Below the pieces are notes generated by a model, which ran no database searches, had not been told where the DNA came from, and worked only from the letters and a program-made list of their open reading frames with translations. Of a DNA stretch of 5,579 nucleotides, positions 4,961 to 5,579 are shown in pieces; the stretch's first letter is position 1; each line of letters begins with the position of its first letter. The DNA comes from Phycisphaerae bacterium. GTDB lineage: Bacteria > Planctomycetota > Phycisphaerae > UBA1845 > PWPN01. The stretch lies in assembly GCA_026647385.1 (NCBI GenBank), contig JAPKGY010000264.1, forward strand, positions 1-5,579. The letters run 5' to 3'. The position numbers were made by a program, and so were the translations under genes.

Positions 4961-5579
4961 TCATCGCCCGGGAGCGGTGGCGGGCGGGATCAGCACCGGG
5001 CCGAGGCTCGGGAGGTCTTCTTGGTCGACCTTGATTCGCGTCGGCCTGCTGGTTGCCTGGCCGTAGAACTGTCCGAGGGCGTATGCCAGGTAGGGCATCG
5101 CTTCCTTGAGGTCGGCTTGGTCGGTGGTTCGTTCGGCCTGACCTTCCCAGATCACCCGGCGGCCGGCCGGCTGGGAGGCGTCCGGCACCCACGCCACGAT
5201 CCCCAGGGTGTGCGAGAAGCCGCGATGGTACATGTCGACCTCGGTGCCGATCACGTCATACGAGTGATAGGAGCGGACCACACGCCCGCCGCGACCGACC
5301 GCGTAACCGTGCGACCAGCCATACACCGGCCTGGAGGTCATGCCGGTCCCCAGATCGGTGATGCCGAACCCGATCGTGAACACGAGGTCGGCCTGCGCGG
5401 GGTCGGACACGCGCCCGGCCTCAGGTCTGACGCGGGCGAGGACCTGCTGCCAGAGGCGCGCGCCATCCTCGAAGACGAGCGACGCCTGCAGCTCCGCGTC
5501 GTCGGCGGTCACGACGTACCGCGGCCCGTCCAGCTTCCGCCAGGCGGACACGTCGCCCGACAGCCGCGTGTCCACGCTC
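4961..5579 (-). CDS. Envelope-type protein, DUF4136-like, N-terminus beyond the window
   Basis: The frame is open to the right edge, so the 5' end is missing; the GTG at 5575 is probably internal, because no ribosome binding site can be seen and no signal peptide follows it. The visible 200-odd residues contain ADLVFTIGFGI, then a Gly/Tyr-rich part (SRPVYGWSHGYAVGRGGRVV), then RRVIWEGQAER and a helical EAMPYLAYALGQFYG. This order (a phrase like aDLvf, a Gly/Tyr-rich insert, a phrase like vWeG, a terminal helix) resembles DUF4136-type periplasmic or lipoprotein domains of unknown function. The match is from memory and loose. The protein ends in a Pro/Ala-rich tail (PPATAPGR). The stop lies 62 bases before glyA on the same strand, so cotranscription is possible, although a promoter candidate sits in the gap. 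Confidence 0.6.
   Translation of the reverse strand, partial: SVDTRLSGDVSAWRKLDGPRYVVTADDAELQASLVFEDGARLWQQVLARVRPEAGRVSDPAQADLVFTIGFGITDLGTGMTSRPVYGWSHGYAVGRGGRVVRSYHSYDVIGTEVDMYHRGFSHTLGIVAWVPDASQPAGRRVIWEGQAERTTDQADLKEAMPYLAYALGQFYGQATSRPTRIKVDQEDLPSLGPVLIPPATAPGR

Overview
The window is G+C-rich bacterial DNA with Shine-Dalgarno-led genes, two predicted lipoproteins, and a purine-type amidophosphoribosyltransferase of an unusual subfamily. The overall look (Pro/Ala/Thr-Gln tails on envelope proteins, low gene density, this PurF type) suggests a Planctomycetota-like or related bacterium. That assignment is an inference from style and not a phylogenetic result. I saw no tRNA, rRNA, CRISPR array, transposase or integrase.

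Layout. Positions 1-248 hold no convincing gene but contain several short stem-loops, two of them perfect (87-107 and 180-202). A predicted lipoprotein of an uncharacterised family follows on the + strand (249-1118). A 249-base gap (1119-1367) holds inverted repeats, three copies of a CATGCGA motif and a long hairpin just ahead of a strong ribosome binding site. Next is the PurF-like gene (1368-2771, +). The convergent gap 2772-2917 holds two inverted repeats suited to termination and one candidate 31-codon ORF. On the - strand, transcribed towards purF, lie a partial envelope-type gene (4961-5579, running off the right edge), glyA (3624-4898) and a small lipoprotein gene (2918-3598) 25 bases behind glyA.

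How the genes may work together. PurF-type enzymes make phosphoribosylamine from PRPP. GlyA makes glycine, the next substrate of the purine pathway, and 5,10-methylene-THF, the source of the formyl groups added later. The two genes therefore serve one pathway, though they converge and cannot share a promoter. The three envelope-type proteins have no visible link to it.

The main point of interest is the PurF homologue. Its PRPP-binding site and four iron-sulfur-type cysteines are intact, but the glutaminase domain lacks the N-terminal nucleophilic cysteine and, by hand alignment, the arginine, Asn-Gly and aspartate that normally bind glutamine. It should not hydrolyse glutamine in the ordinary way.
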